This document shows, piece after piece, positions 42,909 through 51,158 of a stretch of DNA of 64,000 nucleotides. Origin of the DNA: JBCCIM01 sp965263205 (GTDB lineage: Bacteria > Bacteroidota > Rhodothermia > Rhodothermales > JAHQVL01); the NCBI GenBank assembly GCA_965263205.1, contig CBDHHF010000026.1, positions 124,001 to 188,000 on the forward strand, given 5' to 3'. Numbering within the stretch: position 1 is the stretch's first letter; each line of letters begins with the position of its first letter. The position numbers and the translations under genes were made by a program. Below the pieces are notes generated by a model that had not been told where the DNA came from, searched no databases, and was given only the letters and a program-made list of their open reading frames with translations.

Positions 42909-44831
42909 CTACTTAATCCGCTCAAGCGTTGCTTCGCGTTCGATTTTCACGGAGACGCCGCGGTTGGTTTTGTATGCGTTGGTCTTGTTTAGTGTCAGGG
43001 GCTGCGCTTGAGTTACAAACCCTTCGATCGCCAGCTGATTTTTGCCATACACATGGTTCTGCGTGCCGTATGTTTTACCGCGTGGTGCCTGGTACACGGA
43101 ATGATTACCGTAGTCGTCATAATCGTAGTAATCGTCATTGTACGAGCCACCGTAGTACGGATCATAATTATCATCGTAGTGATGGTAGCTGATCGCGTCA
43201 TAACCGTAGTCTAGCAGTTGCTGGTCGTCGGGCAGTACAGAGATTGGCGCGTGGCCGTTGTAACCGTAGGGATCGAACAGCTTGCTGTAGCGGCGAGAAT
43301 CAACGCGCTTGCGTTTGAAATTCAGCCGGCCAACATCCATACCGTGTGAACGATCGTAGTAATCCTGTACGTAGCCGTCGTACGACTGTGTAGCAATCAT
43401 TTCAAAGCCGGCATACGGATCACCTACGATAAACACATCGCGGTCGTACACAACCTCACCACTCCGGTAGATGGTTGCCTGGATATGCTCGAGATCCCGC
43501 GGGAAGCGGCGCACTTTACCCAGGTAATAGCCATCTTCAAACACCTCGATTTCGTCAATGTAGATGTCTACAACTGCTTTCCTGTGGTCAGCATAGCGAA
43601 CTTCGTGGTGATAGTTGGTGCGGATGTCCACTTTGGCTCTGTGGTACTTTCCACGCCATCCAGTCTCTACATAAACCACCTGGCAATACCGGTACGATGG
43701 ACGCCATGCCCGGCGATAGCGATTCTGCCATGGCCACACCACGTTCACCTGGATATTAGGTCTGTGATGGTACACCGGATTCACATAGACACGGTTACTC
43801 TTGTATCGCCAATGGTTGTTTTTGTATACGTTGTGTTTGCGCGTGTCTCGCCAGCCATAGTTTCTTGATGGCAATACGCGGGTAGCATCACGCCGTGTTG
43901 AAACCCGGCTATTGTCTACACGGACTGTGCCCCGGCCAGCATTACTCCGATTATTGCCAGCTGAACCGCGTCCTAAAGACTCACGGCGGACGTCCGTTGT
44001 GGCACGATTTCGCGTATCGCTGCTTCTGCCAGAAGAGGCTGAGCGGCTACCGCTGCTGGAGCGACCGCTGCTAGAACGACCTGCGTTCTGCTGCTGACTG
44101 CTCGTACCACTGCCGCTGCGCGTCCGCGTTGAACTGGAACTCCGGCTGCTTTCGCTTGAACGTGAACGCGTGGCCTGCTCCTGCGAGCTGTTGCCTGAAC
44201 GGGTACGTGTAGCACTCGAACTACGGCTACCACTGCTGGAGCGCGACCGTGAGGCCTGCTGTTCGTTGCTGTTTCCGGAGCGGGACCGCGTAGCGCTACT
44301 GCTACGGCTGCTATTGGAAGCACGCGAACGAGAAGCCTGCTGATCACTGGAATTGCCAGAACGACTGCGCGTTGCACTGGAGCTACGGCTGCCACTGCTG
44401 GCTGACGAGCGATTCGCCTGCTGACGCGTACCGCTATTTGAGCGCGTACGGGTACTGCTGTTCCCCGAGCTCCGTGTAGCCTGACTTGATCGCTGCCGGC
44501 TCGATGTTGAGCCAGCACTCTTACCAGCATCACTGCGGCTCGCCTGCGAACGCGTTGATTGTGTAGAGCGCGTTGCCTGTGTTGAACGCGTTGATTGTGT
44601 TGAACGTTGGCGGCTCGACGAGCTGCGTGCGTTACTTTTTGTAGTAGATTTTTTTGCAGTAGATTTTTTTGCAGTTGCAGGTTTACGCTTTTCTGCGCTT
44701 TCTGATTTCTGCGTGCGTCCATTGGTGCTGCCGCGCGACTGCGCGTTTGCTGTGGACGTTTGAACCAGCAGCCCAAATATTAAGAGCAGGGCCGGCATGG
44801 CTCTAAGGGTCGTGTGTAACATGGTAGTCAT
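42909..44831 (-). CDS. Secreted Ser/Arg-rich repeat protein
   Basis: A 640-residue basic, low-complexity protein. A signal peptide (MPALLLIFGLLVQTSTANA) is followed by a Lys-rich patch (KKSTAKKSTTKS) and about 250 residues of Ser/Arg/Thr/Gly. These hold four near-perfect ~23-residue units of the form SRSSSATRSRSGNSS plus DQQASRSR. The C-terminal half (about residues 330-640) is Tyr/Asp/Arg-rich with motifs such as WRYKSNRVYVNPVYHHRPNI and DNYDPYYGGSYNDDYYDYDD. Family unknown. The repeats may bind polyanions such as DNA, RNA or extracellular polysaccharide. The gene is isolated and followed by a strong terminator. Confidence 0.85.
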   Translation of the reverse strand: MTTMLHTTLRAMPALLLIFGLLVQTSTANAQSRGSTNGRTQKSESAEKRKPATAKKSTAKKSTTKSNARSSSSRQRSTQSTRSTQATRSTQSTRSQASRSDAGKSAGSTSSRQRSSQATRSSGNSSTRTRSNSGTRQQANRSSASSGSRSSSATRSRSGNSSDQQASRSRASNSSRSSSATRSRSGNSNEQQASRSRSSSGSRSSSATRTRSGNSSQEQATRSRSSESSRSSSSTRTRSGSGTSSQQQNAGRSSSGRSSSGSRSASSGRSSDTRNRATTDVRRESLGRGSAGNNRSNAGRGTVRVDNSRVSTRRDATRVLPSRNYGWRDTRKHNVYKNNHWRYKSNRVYVNPVYHHRPNIQVNVVWPWQNRYRRAWRPSYRYCQVVYVETGWRGKYHRAKVDIRTNYHHEVRYADHRKAVVDIYIDEIEVFEDGYYLGKVRRFPRDLEHIQATIYRSGEVVYDRDVFIVGDPYAGFEMIATQSYDGYVQDYYDRSHGMDVGRLNFKRKRVDSRRYSKLFDPYGYNGHAPISVLPDDQQLLDYGYDAISYHHYDDNYDPYYGGSYNDDYYDYDDYGNHSVYQAPRGKTYGTQNHVYGKNQLAIEGFVTQAQPLTLNKTNAYKTNRGVSVKIEREATLERIK

Positions 44832-45191
44832 TTCATTTTCCTCATACTATTCATGAGTCAGCTTAATTCTCAGCCGCGCATGCTTTCCCTATTTGCTATA
44901 CAACGACGTGCCAAGTCTACAAAACGTCCTAATTTGCTCATTCAGGGCTTTTTCGCCTATTTTCGTGTATTCGAAGTAACCTATATAGATGACTATCCAT
45001 GTCCAGTAATGGATACAACACGCAGGGCATAACCTGCTGCTTTACGCAACCCTGCGGGTCATTCAAGGGTATACGGTTATATAAGAATTGCCTCAATGAT
45101 TAATGCCGGGCGTTTACCCCAAAGTCGCGGCTTTACGTGGTGCAATTTTGGGCAATTGCCTTAACGATATCAGAATTTAACACCCGCTTCC
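44832..45191. other. 360-bp divergent intergenic region
   Basis: Lies between the Ser/Arg-rich gene (minus) and sppA (plus) and should hold both promoters. I see no gene or clear structure. Confidence 0.4.
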
Positions 45192-47003
45192 ATGCGTTTT
45201 CTATCTACGCTTATTGCAACAACACTGGGCGCACTTGTTGCCTTCGGCATCATGTTTTTCCTGGGTTTCATGTTTCTGTTCGCTGTAGCAGCTAGCTCCG
45301 ACCAGGCGCCACGCGTACGCACAGGCTCTGTCCTCACCATTCCGTTATCGGGTAGCTTGCCAGAAATTACGTCTGACGATCCGTTTGCTACATCGTTTGG
45401 TGGCGCACCAGCCTACGATCTTTCTCAGTTCAAAAATGCTCTCGCAAAAGCTGCCGTCGATCAGCGCATTGACGGTGTTTGGCTCCAGATGCGAGGGATG
45501 TCGGGTAGTTGGGCAGCTTTACAAGAGATGCACGCGGCGCTCGAAGCATTTAAAGACTCGAGCGACAAGTTTATCGTGGCATCCAGCGAGGATCACGCCG
45601 TTAGCGAAAAAGCTTATTTCCTTGCTACAACAGCAGACGAGATTTATGCTTCTGCCCAGGCACCTTTTGAGTTCAATGGCTTTTTCCTTGCAGCGGAGTT
45701 TTATAAAAATGCGTTTGATAAGCTAGATATCCAGGCGCAACCCATTCGCGCCGGTAAATACAAAAGCGCCATCGAACCCTTTATCCGGACTAATCTTTCA
45801 GATGAAAACCGTGAACAGCTCGGCGCCCTGCTTGACGATACGTACGATGTATTCCTGAACGCAATTTCCAAAAGCAGAAGCCTGCAGGAAGAAGCCGTAT
45901 TGGAAACGATGGAGGCAGACGCAATCATGCAGGCTACCGATGCCTACCGCGCCGGCCTCATTGATGACCTGATGTTCTACGACGAAGTAGAAGCCGCCAT
46001 CAAAACCAAACTGGAACTGGAAGAGGACGATGACTTGCGAACCGTGAGTATGAAGTCGTACGTCCGGGTTCCTGATAAAGAAGCAGGTCTTGAAGGGGGA
46101 GGCGACGACGATATTGCTGTCGTGTATGCCGTAGGCACAATCATGCCGGGCAAGAGCGGGTACAGCACTAATCCGCTGATGGGAGGTGACATCCTTGGCT
46201 CAGCGACATTTAATGAAGCAATGCGTACGGCAGTGGATAGCGACAAGGTAAAAGCCATTGTTGTCCGTATCGATTCGCCGGGGGGCTCTGCTGCTGCATC
46301 GGATGCGATGTACCGCGAAATTGCACGCGCTGCAGAAACCAAACCCGTCATCATCTCCATGGGCTCTTATGCAGCATCTGGTGGCTACTGGATGGCCATG
46401 GGTGGCGATATGATCGTGGCAGACCCGCTCACCATTACGGGCTCTATCGGCGTTTTCGGCATGTCGCTCGACTTGAGCAGCATGTATGAAAACAAGCTTG
46501 GCATCACGTTCGATGTTGTCCGTACGGGGCCATACGCCGACATGTACTCCGGCACCCGTCCGCTCACCCCTACAGAACTGCACCTGCTCGAGCAATCGGT
46601 TGATGAAACGTATGCATCCTTCCTCGAACTCGTAGCCGAGAACAGAGGCATGGACGTAGAAGATGTTGACGCACTCGCACAAGGCCGTGTGTGGACAGGC
46701 GTTGATGCAAAAAACAACGGTCTCGTAGATATGCTGGGCGACCTGGATACGGCCATCGCCGTAGCTGCCGAGCAGGCAGCGTTAGAGTCGGGTGCCTACG
46801 ATATCCGCCGGCTGCCTCGCCCCAAAACGATGCTTGAGCAGTTCAACGAAGCCCTCGCCGTTCGGTCACAGCAAGTATGGATGAACCTCACCGCTTCGCC
46901 TGTAGAGCAATTCCTCGCGCAGGAAACAGAAAACATGCGCCAGATCCTGGAAATGAACGGACACGTCCAGGCGCTGTTGCCCACGCGCATCACCATCGAG
47001 TGA
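45192..47003 (+). CDS. sppA: Signal peptide peptidase SppA (67-kDa type)
   Basis: Inner-membrane serine/lysine protease that digests cleaved signal peptides. 603 residues, made of tandem peptidase-S49 domains. An N-terminal membrane anchor (TLGALVAFGIMFFLGFMFLF) leads into the first domain with the general-base Lys in RAGKYKSAIEPFIR (about residue 190). The catalytic Ser is in ISMGSYAASGGYWMAMGGD (about residue 395), followed by DPLTITGSIGVFGMSLDLSS. The conserved RIDSPGGSAAASDAMYREI precedes it. The length fits the long (two-domain) form. Confidence 0.95.
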   Translation: MRFLSTLIATTLGALVAFGIMFFLGFMFLFAVAASSDQAPRVRTGSVLTIPLSGSLPEITSDDPFATSFGGAPAYDLSQFKNALAKAAVDQRIDGVWLQMRGMSGSWAALQEMHAALEAFKDSSDKFIVASSEDHAVSEKAYFLATTADEIYASAQAPFEFNGFFLAAEFYKNAFDKLDIQAQPIRAGKYKSAIEPFIRTNLSDENREQLGALLDDTYDVFLNAISKSRSLQEEAVLETMEADAIMQATDAYRAGLIDDLMFYDEVEAAIKTKLELEEDDDLRTVSMKSYVRVPDKEAGLEGGGDDDIAVVYAVGTIMPGKSGYSTNPLMGGDILGSATFNEAMRTAVDSDKVKAIVVRIDSPGGSAAASDAMYREIARAAETKPVIISMGSYAASGGYWMAMGGDMIVADPLTITGSIGVFGMSLDLSSMYENKLGITFDVVRTGPYADMYSGTRPLTPTELHLLEQSVDETYASFLELVAENRGMDVEDVDALAQGRVWTGVDAKNNGLVDMLGDLDTAIAVAAEQAALESGAYDIRRLPRPKTMLEQFNEALAVRSQQVWMNLTASPVEQFLAQETENMRQILEMNGHVQALLPTRITIE

Positions 47004-47004
47004 G

Positions 47005-47079
47005 TTGAAGGTTTAAGGTTGCAAGTTAAAGGTTGTTTTTGTCAGAAGACCTTTAACTTGCAACGTTTAACCTTAAACC
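47005..47079. repeat. Convergent inverted heptamer repeat between sppA and gpmI
   Basis: GTTGAAG-GTTTAAG-GTTGCAA-GTTAAAG-GTT (47005-47035) and, after a short T-rich gap, its complement ACCTTTAACTTGC-AAC-GTTTAACCTTAAACC (47049-47079) lie back to back. A long stem loop could form. The right arm overlaps the gpmI stop codon. Probably acts as a terminator for both genes. Confidence 0.75.
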
Positions 47080-48623
47080 AAAATGTCACCCGACATTTGC
47101 TCTGGGATGGGTTGACCGAGTATGGAAAGGATGGTTGGGGCGATGTCGCCTAGTTTTCCGTCTTTTACCGGGCCGTCAAATCCTTCTTTGATTACGATAT
47201 GTGGCACGAGCGCGGTTGTGTGCGCTGTGTGGGGTGAGCCGTCGTCGTTTCTCAGCTTGTCGGCGTTGCCGTGATCCGCAATGATATTGACAGAATAGCC
47301 ATTTGCGAGCGCAGCCTCGACCACCAGTTTCGAACACGTGTCCACCGTTTCTATCGCCTTTACGGCTGCTTCGAACACACCGGTGTGCCCCACCATGTCG
47401 GGATTGGCAAAATTGAGTACAGCAAAATTGTAGTCGTTCTCCGCCAACGCGTTTGCCACTTTTTGAGCCAGCGCAGGCGCACTCATTTCCGGTTGTAAAT
47501 CGTACGTAGCAACTTTGGGAGATGGCTCAAGGATACGATCTTCACCCTCGAATGGCGTTTCGCGGCCACCACTAAAGAAAAACGTCACGTGTGGATACTT
47601 CTCCGTCTCTGCAGCCCGCAGCTGGGTCCCGCCGAGATCAGCAATAGCCTCACCAAGCGTTTGTTTTAGATTTACTTTGGGAAAAGCAATTTCTACATCC
47701 AAATCAGCAGCATAGGGGGTTAAGGTCACGTAGAAGAGATCGTCAAGCTGTGCTCTTTCGAATCCATCGAAGCCGGCATCGGTGAAGGCATACGATAACT
47801 GCCGGCCACGATCTGCCCGGAAGTTGAAGAAAATAATGGCATCACCAGATTCAATAAGCGCTCCCGTTTTAGAGCGCGCTGCGCCGGCTGCATGGTTGAT
47901 GCGGCGAGGCATCACAAACTCATCGGTCACTTCTTCAGCATAACTGGCTTTAATGGCAGCAATTGGATCATCAAATACGAGATCAGCTGTTGTGGCCGTA
48001 AGCAAATCATACGCTAGCCGCGTGCGCTCCCAGCGTTTGTCACGGTCCATGGCATAATACCGGCCACAAATAGACGCGATATGGCCGATCCCAATCTCAG
48101 CCGCCTGTTGCTGGAATTCCTGCAGGTAGGTAAGCCCACCCTGCGGATCCGTATCGCGACCGTCTGTAAAGGCGTGGACACAGACCTGTCCGGCCTCAAG
48201 TCCCTGCGCTTTAGCAAGACGTAACAGGCCATAAATATGCGTCAGGGAAGCGTGGACTCCCCCATCAGAGAAACATCCTAGCAGGTGCAGTTTACTGCCA
48301 TTCTCTTTGGCATGCTGTGCAGCCTGCACAAGCGCCTCTACCTCAAAAAATTCCCCTTCTGCAATCGATTTGTCGATTCGCGTAATATCCTGGTACACAA
48401 CACGGCCGGCACCCAGGTTCATGTGACCTACTTCCGAGTTGCCCATCTGGCCAGCTGGCAACCCTACGGCAAGACCAGAAGCCTCTAGCGTCGCATGGGG
48501 ATAAGACTGAAAGAGGCTATCGAGAAACGGTTGATGTGCATGATCGATCGCACTGACTGCTTTGTCTTCTGCAATGCCATAACCATCTAAAATGAGCAAT
48601 AAGTGCTTTTTACTGGAATCCAT
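47073..48623 (-). CDS. gpmI: 2,3-bisphosphoglycerate-independent phosphoglycerate mutase
   Basis: Mn-dependent glycolytic enzyme interconverting 3- and 2-phosphoglycerate. 516 residues. Metal- and catalytic motifs: LLLILDGYGIAED (N-terminal Asp), AGQMGNSEVGHMNLGAGRVV with the phospho-Ser, HAFTDGRDTDPQGGLTYL, RYYAMDRDKRWERT, and near the end FAVLNFANPDMVGHTG and NIIADHGNADKL. It starts eight bases after nth, on the same strand. Confidence 0.97.
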   Translation of the reverse strand: MDSSKKHLLLILDGYGIAEDKAVSAIDHAHQPFLDSLFQSYPHATLEASGLAVGLPAGQMGNSEVGHMNLGAGRVVYQDITRIDKSIAEGEFFEVEALVQAAQHAKENGSKLHLLGCFSDGGVHASLTHIYGLLRLAKAQGLEAGQVCVHAFTDGRDTDPQGGLTYLQEFQQQAAEIGIGHIASICGRYYAMDRDKRWERTRLAYDLLTATTADLVFDDPIAAIKASYAEEVTDEFVMPRRINHAAGAARSKTGALIESGDAIIFFNFRADRGRQLSYAFTDAGFDGFERAQLDDLFYVTLTPYAADLDVEIAFPKVNLKQTLGEAIADLGGTQLRAAETEKYPHVTFFFSGGRETPFEGEDRILEPSPKVATYDLQPEMSAPALAQKVANALAENDYNFAVLNFANPDMVGHTGVFEAAVKAIETVDTCSKLVVEAALANGYSVNIIADHGNADKLRNDDGSPHTAHTTALVPHIVIKEGFDGPVKDGKLGDIAPTILSILGQPIPEQMSGDILV

Positions 48624-48631
48624 AGGTAGTT

Positions 48632-49474
48632 TTAATTGATTCTGAAGTCCGGGACTTTCCGCGTGGTCTTTCCCGTCTTTGTTTCAAACACATTCATCGA
48701 GCCCGAGCGCGGACATGCTATTTGCTCCACGCCGTGGCGGTCTGTCTTGTATGCAGGTTCGTCGAAATAGAAATTACTTGTCTTGCAATAATATTTGCCG
48801 CGCTTCGCATCCAAACCGTCCATAGGCGCCGGCAGTTTCTGCAGCCGCTCGAAATACACACAAGCTTCCGTAACGGGACAGGCATCACATTTTGGCGCGC
48901 GCGCTATACACGTATAACGGCCATGTAAAATGATAAGGTGGTGCGCCTCTGACCAGTCTTCCTTTGGCATCACTTTTTTCAACTGGCGCTCAACCTTCAA
49001 GGGCGTATCTGCATCTTTTGCAATACCAATCCGATTCGCAACGCGAAACACGTGCGTGTCTACTGGTAAGGCATCGACATCAAACGCAACCGAGGCGACA
49101 ACCTGTGCCGTTTTACGTCCAACACCGGGTAGCTTGACGAGCTCTTTCAGCGTAGACGGAATTTCACCCTCAAAATCTTCCATCACCATGCGCCCCAGTC
49201 CGGCAAGGTGCTTCGCTTTGTTATTGGGATAAGAGATCGATTTGATATAGGGGTAGATTTCCTCAGGTTCAGCTGCAGCAAGCGCAGCTGCTGTTGGAAA
49301 CGCCTCAAAAAGCGCCGGCGTCACCTTGTTGACGCGCTCATCAGTACATTGTGCAGATAATACAACCGCAATAATGAGTTCGTATTCTGATCTGTAGTTT
49401 AACTCGGTTTCTGGCCGGGGGATGGCTTTGCGCAACGCAGCCAGGGTATATGCGGCCCGTTCACTTCTGGTCAA
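48632..49474 (-). CDS. nth: Endonuclease III with a C-terminal extension
   Basis: DNA glycosylase/AP lyase for oxidised pyrimidines. 280 residues against the usual ~210. HhH and catalytic region: VKLPGVGRKTAQVVASVAFD, VDTHVFRVANRIGI (catalytic Asp), and ending in the [4Fe-4S] motif CIARAPKCDACPVTEAC (C-x6-C-x2-C-x5-C). Beyond that lie 65-70 residues: KLPAPMDGLDAKRGKYYCKT, SNFYFDEPAYKTDRHGVEQI, ACPRSGSMNVFETKTG. Two more Cys in the tail could bind a metal. The catalytic Lys lies in the LPGVGRKTA loop as usual. It shares a transcript with gpmI. Confidence 0.93.
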   Translation of the reverse strand: MTRSERAAYTLAALRKAIPRPETELNYRSEYELIIAVVLSAQCTDERVNKVTPALFEAFPTAAALAAAEPEEIYPYIKSISYPNNKAKHLAGLGRMVMEDFEGEIPSTLKELVKLPGVGRKTAQVVASVAFDVDALPVDTHVFRVANRIGIAKDADTPLKVERQLKKVMPKEDWSEAHHLIILHGRYTCIARAPKCDACPVTEACVYFERLQKLPAPMDGLDAKRGKYYCKTSNFYFDEPAYKTDRHGVEQIACPRSGSMNVFETKTGKTTRKVPDFRIN

Positions 49475-49679
49475 TGCTTCTGCCTGTTTAAGTCTCGTGC
49501 TTTTGCCTCAACTGACAACAACCGTGCAAACATCCACTCTTCTCGGATTGTTGACATGCTTTGTCATCTAAATGAAGTAGATTTTGTAATCTGCGCTGAG
49601 AAGTTAATAAATCCTGTTGAAACCTAATTCGAATTTGGTTCTTAGAATTTCAACCTTTCGCAAAACTCACAGTACCTCT

Positions 49680-50912
49680 ATGCTGATCCAAGTCCGACGC
49701 ATCCTTCTTTCGGTTTGTTGGTTGCTCATGTTCTGGGGGGCCGGACTCTGGAATGCCGGACATACAGCACAAGCACAACCATCCATTACGCTCTCTGACG
49801 GCGCTTACATTTCGTTGATTACCGTCTACCCTGGCAACCAGGCGCACAATCTATTTGGCCACAGTGCCCTGCGCGTACGCGATGCGTACCATGGCTTTGA
49901 TTTGCTGTACAACTATGGCACCTTTCAGTTCGACTATCAATTCTTACCCAAATTCATTTACGGTAAGCTGGATTATATGCTATGGGCAAGCGATATCCGG
50001 CGGGAACTGCCTCGGTACAGAGAAGATGGTCGGACCATCACCGAGCAGGTCATAGCGCTGGATCAGGACCAAAAGCAGGCCGTCTTTGAGTTTTTACAGA
50101 TCAACGCGCTAAAAGAAAACAGGGTGTATCAATACGACTTCCTGTTTGACAACTGTTCGACCCGCATCCGAGATTTGTTTGAGCACATTCTGGGTGACGC
50201 GCTCACCTTTCAAGAAGCAGCCGGCGAGCGACAAAGCTTCAGGCATTTGTTGGACCCTTATATTCAGTCGCGCTCGTTACTGGATGCCGGCATAGACCTT
50301 GCCCTTGCGGTCCCTACCGATCGGATAGCCACAAGTCGAGAAGAGATGTTTCTCCCCATCAACATGATGGAAGCGTTTGACCATGCCACAACAGTCATCG
50401 ACGGCGAAACGGTGCCGTTTGTGAGCAAGACGGTTGATATATTCAGGAAAGAAGCAGCGCCGGCAAGCAGCAGGCCCATCGGCGTATATGTCATCACCTG
50501 GCTGATTTTCATCATGGCGCTTTGGGTATCCAACGGTAAATCTTCAACAGCCGTCTGGGCGCGTAAATGGTTCGACCGAATGCTGTACGGGTTCACCGGA
50601 TTTGCCGGCTTGCTGGCGCTATTCCTCTGGCTCATTGCGATCCATCAGGTGACCAACTACAATTGGAATCTGCTGTGGGCCTGGCCAACGCATTTATTGG
50701 CCTTATGGGCTTTTGCCAAATCGCCAGCATGGCTAAAACCCTACATGCGCGTTACTGCGGTTGTCATGTTCATCACCATCCTGGGCTGGTTCTTCTGGCC
50801 CCAGGAAATGCACAAAGCCTACATCCCGGTATTGATGGCAATCGCGGTACGGAGCGTGTGGTGGGGCTGGAAGAAGACGGAGGATACGATGGAGACTGCG
50901 GCGACGGTGTAG
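49680..50912 (+). CDS. DUF4105 membrane protein
   Basis: A 410-residue protein. I start at 49680 (MLIQVRRILLSVCWLLMFWG), giving a signal-like helix; an upstream ATG at 49617 would add 21 residues. The exported part has the DUF4105 (Lnb N-terminal-like) signature: ISLITVYPGNQAHNLFGHSA, LRVRDAYHGFDLLYNYGTF and YQYDFLFDNCSTRIRDLFEH with conserved His, Asp and Cys. Then come about four membrane spans (LIFIMALWVSNG onwards). Related proteins act as lipoprotein N-acyltransferases (Lnb) in Gram-positives; its role here is inferred only. Confidence 0.82.
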   Translation: MLIQVRRILLSVCWLLMFWGAGLWNAGHTAQAQPSITLSDGAYISLITVYPGNQAHNLFGHSALRVRDAYHGFDLLYNYGTFQFDYQFLPKFIYGKLDYMLWASDIRRELPRYREDGRTITEQVIALDQDQKQAVFEFLQINALKENRVYQYDFLFDNCSTRIRDLFEHILGDALTFQEAAGERQSFRHLLDPYIQSRSLLDAGIDLALAVPTDRIATSREEMFLPINMMEAFDHATTVIDGETVPFVSKTVDIFRKEAAPASSRPIGVYVITWLIFIMALWVSNGKSSTAVWARKWFDRMLYGFTGFAGLLALFLWLIAIHQVTNYNWNLLWAWPTHLLALWAFAKSPAWLKPYMRVTAVVMFITILGWFFWPQEMHKAYIPVLMAIAVRSVWWGWKKTEDTMETAATV

Positions 50913-50922
50913 AAGAGGATGG

Positions 50923-51037
50923 AATGCCGAGTGTCGAATGATTGGCGGCTGCATCAATCATGTTATCCTGCGCCTTGCGGAGGGGCTGGGGCTGAGGGAT
51001 TGTTGAATGTAGATTTTTGAATGTGGATTTTTGATCT
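50923..51037. repeat. Heptamer repeats of two kinds after the DUF4105 gene
   Basis: ATGCCGA-GTGTCGA-ATGATTG (50923-50945) belongs to the family at 27415. At 51001-51034 TTGAATG-TAGATTT-TTGAATG-TGGATTT-TTGATC is a different heptamer string. Imperfect duplicated words (ATCCTGCGCCTTGCGGAGG, ATCCTGCGGCTCGCGGAGG) lie around it. The region 50913-51158 has no gene. Confidence 0.6.
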
Positions 51038-51158
51038 GCTTAATCCATCATCCTGCGGCTCGCGGAGGATCTCTTCACGGGGGGACCTGCGCAAAACACT
51101 GAGCTATCCCTTCCTCAACGCAATCCCGAAAACCCGAGATAACGAATACACGTCTTAA

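Noticed and set aside
43973..44776. 267-codon Arg/Ala-rich frame within the Ser/Arg-rich gene
   Set aside because: An alternate frame of the AGC/CGC-rich repeat region; same strand as the real gene and without a signal peptide.
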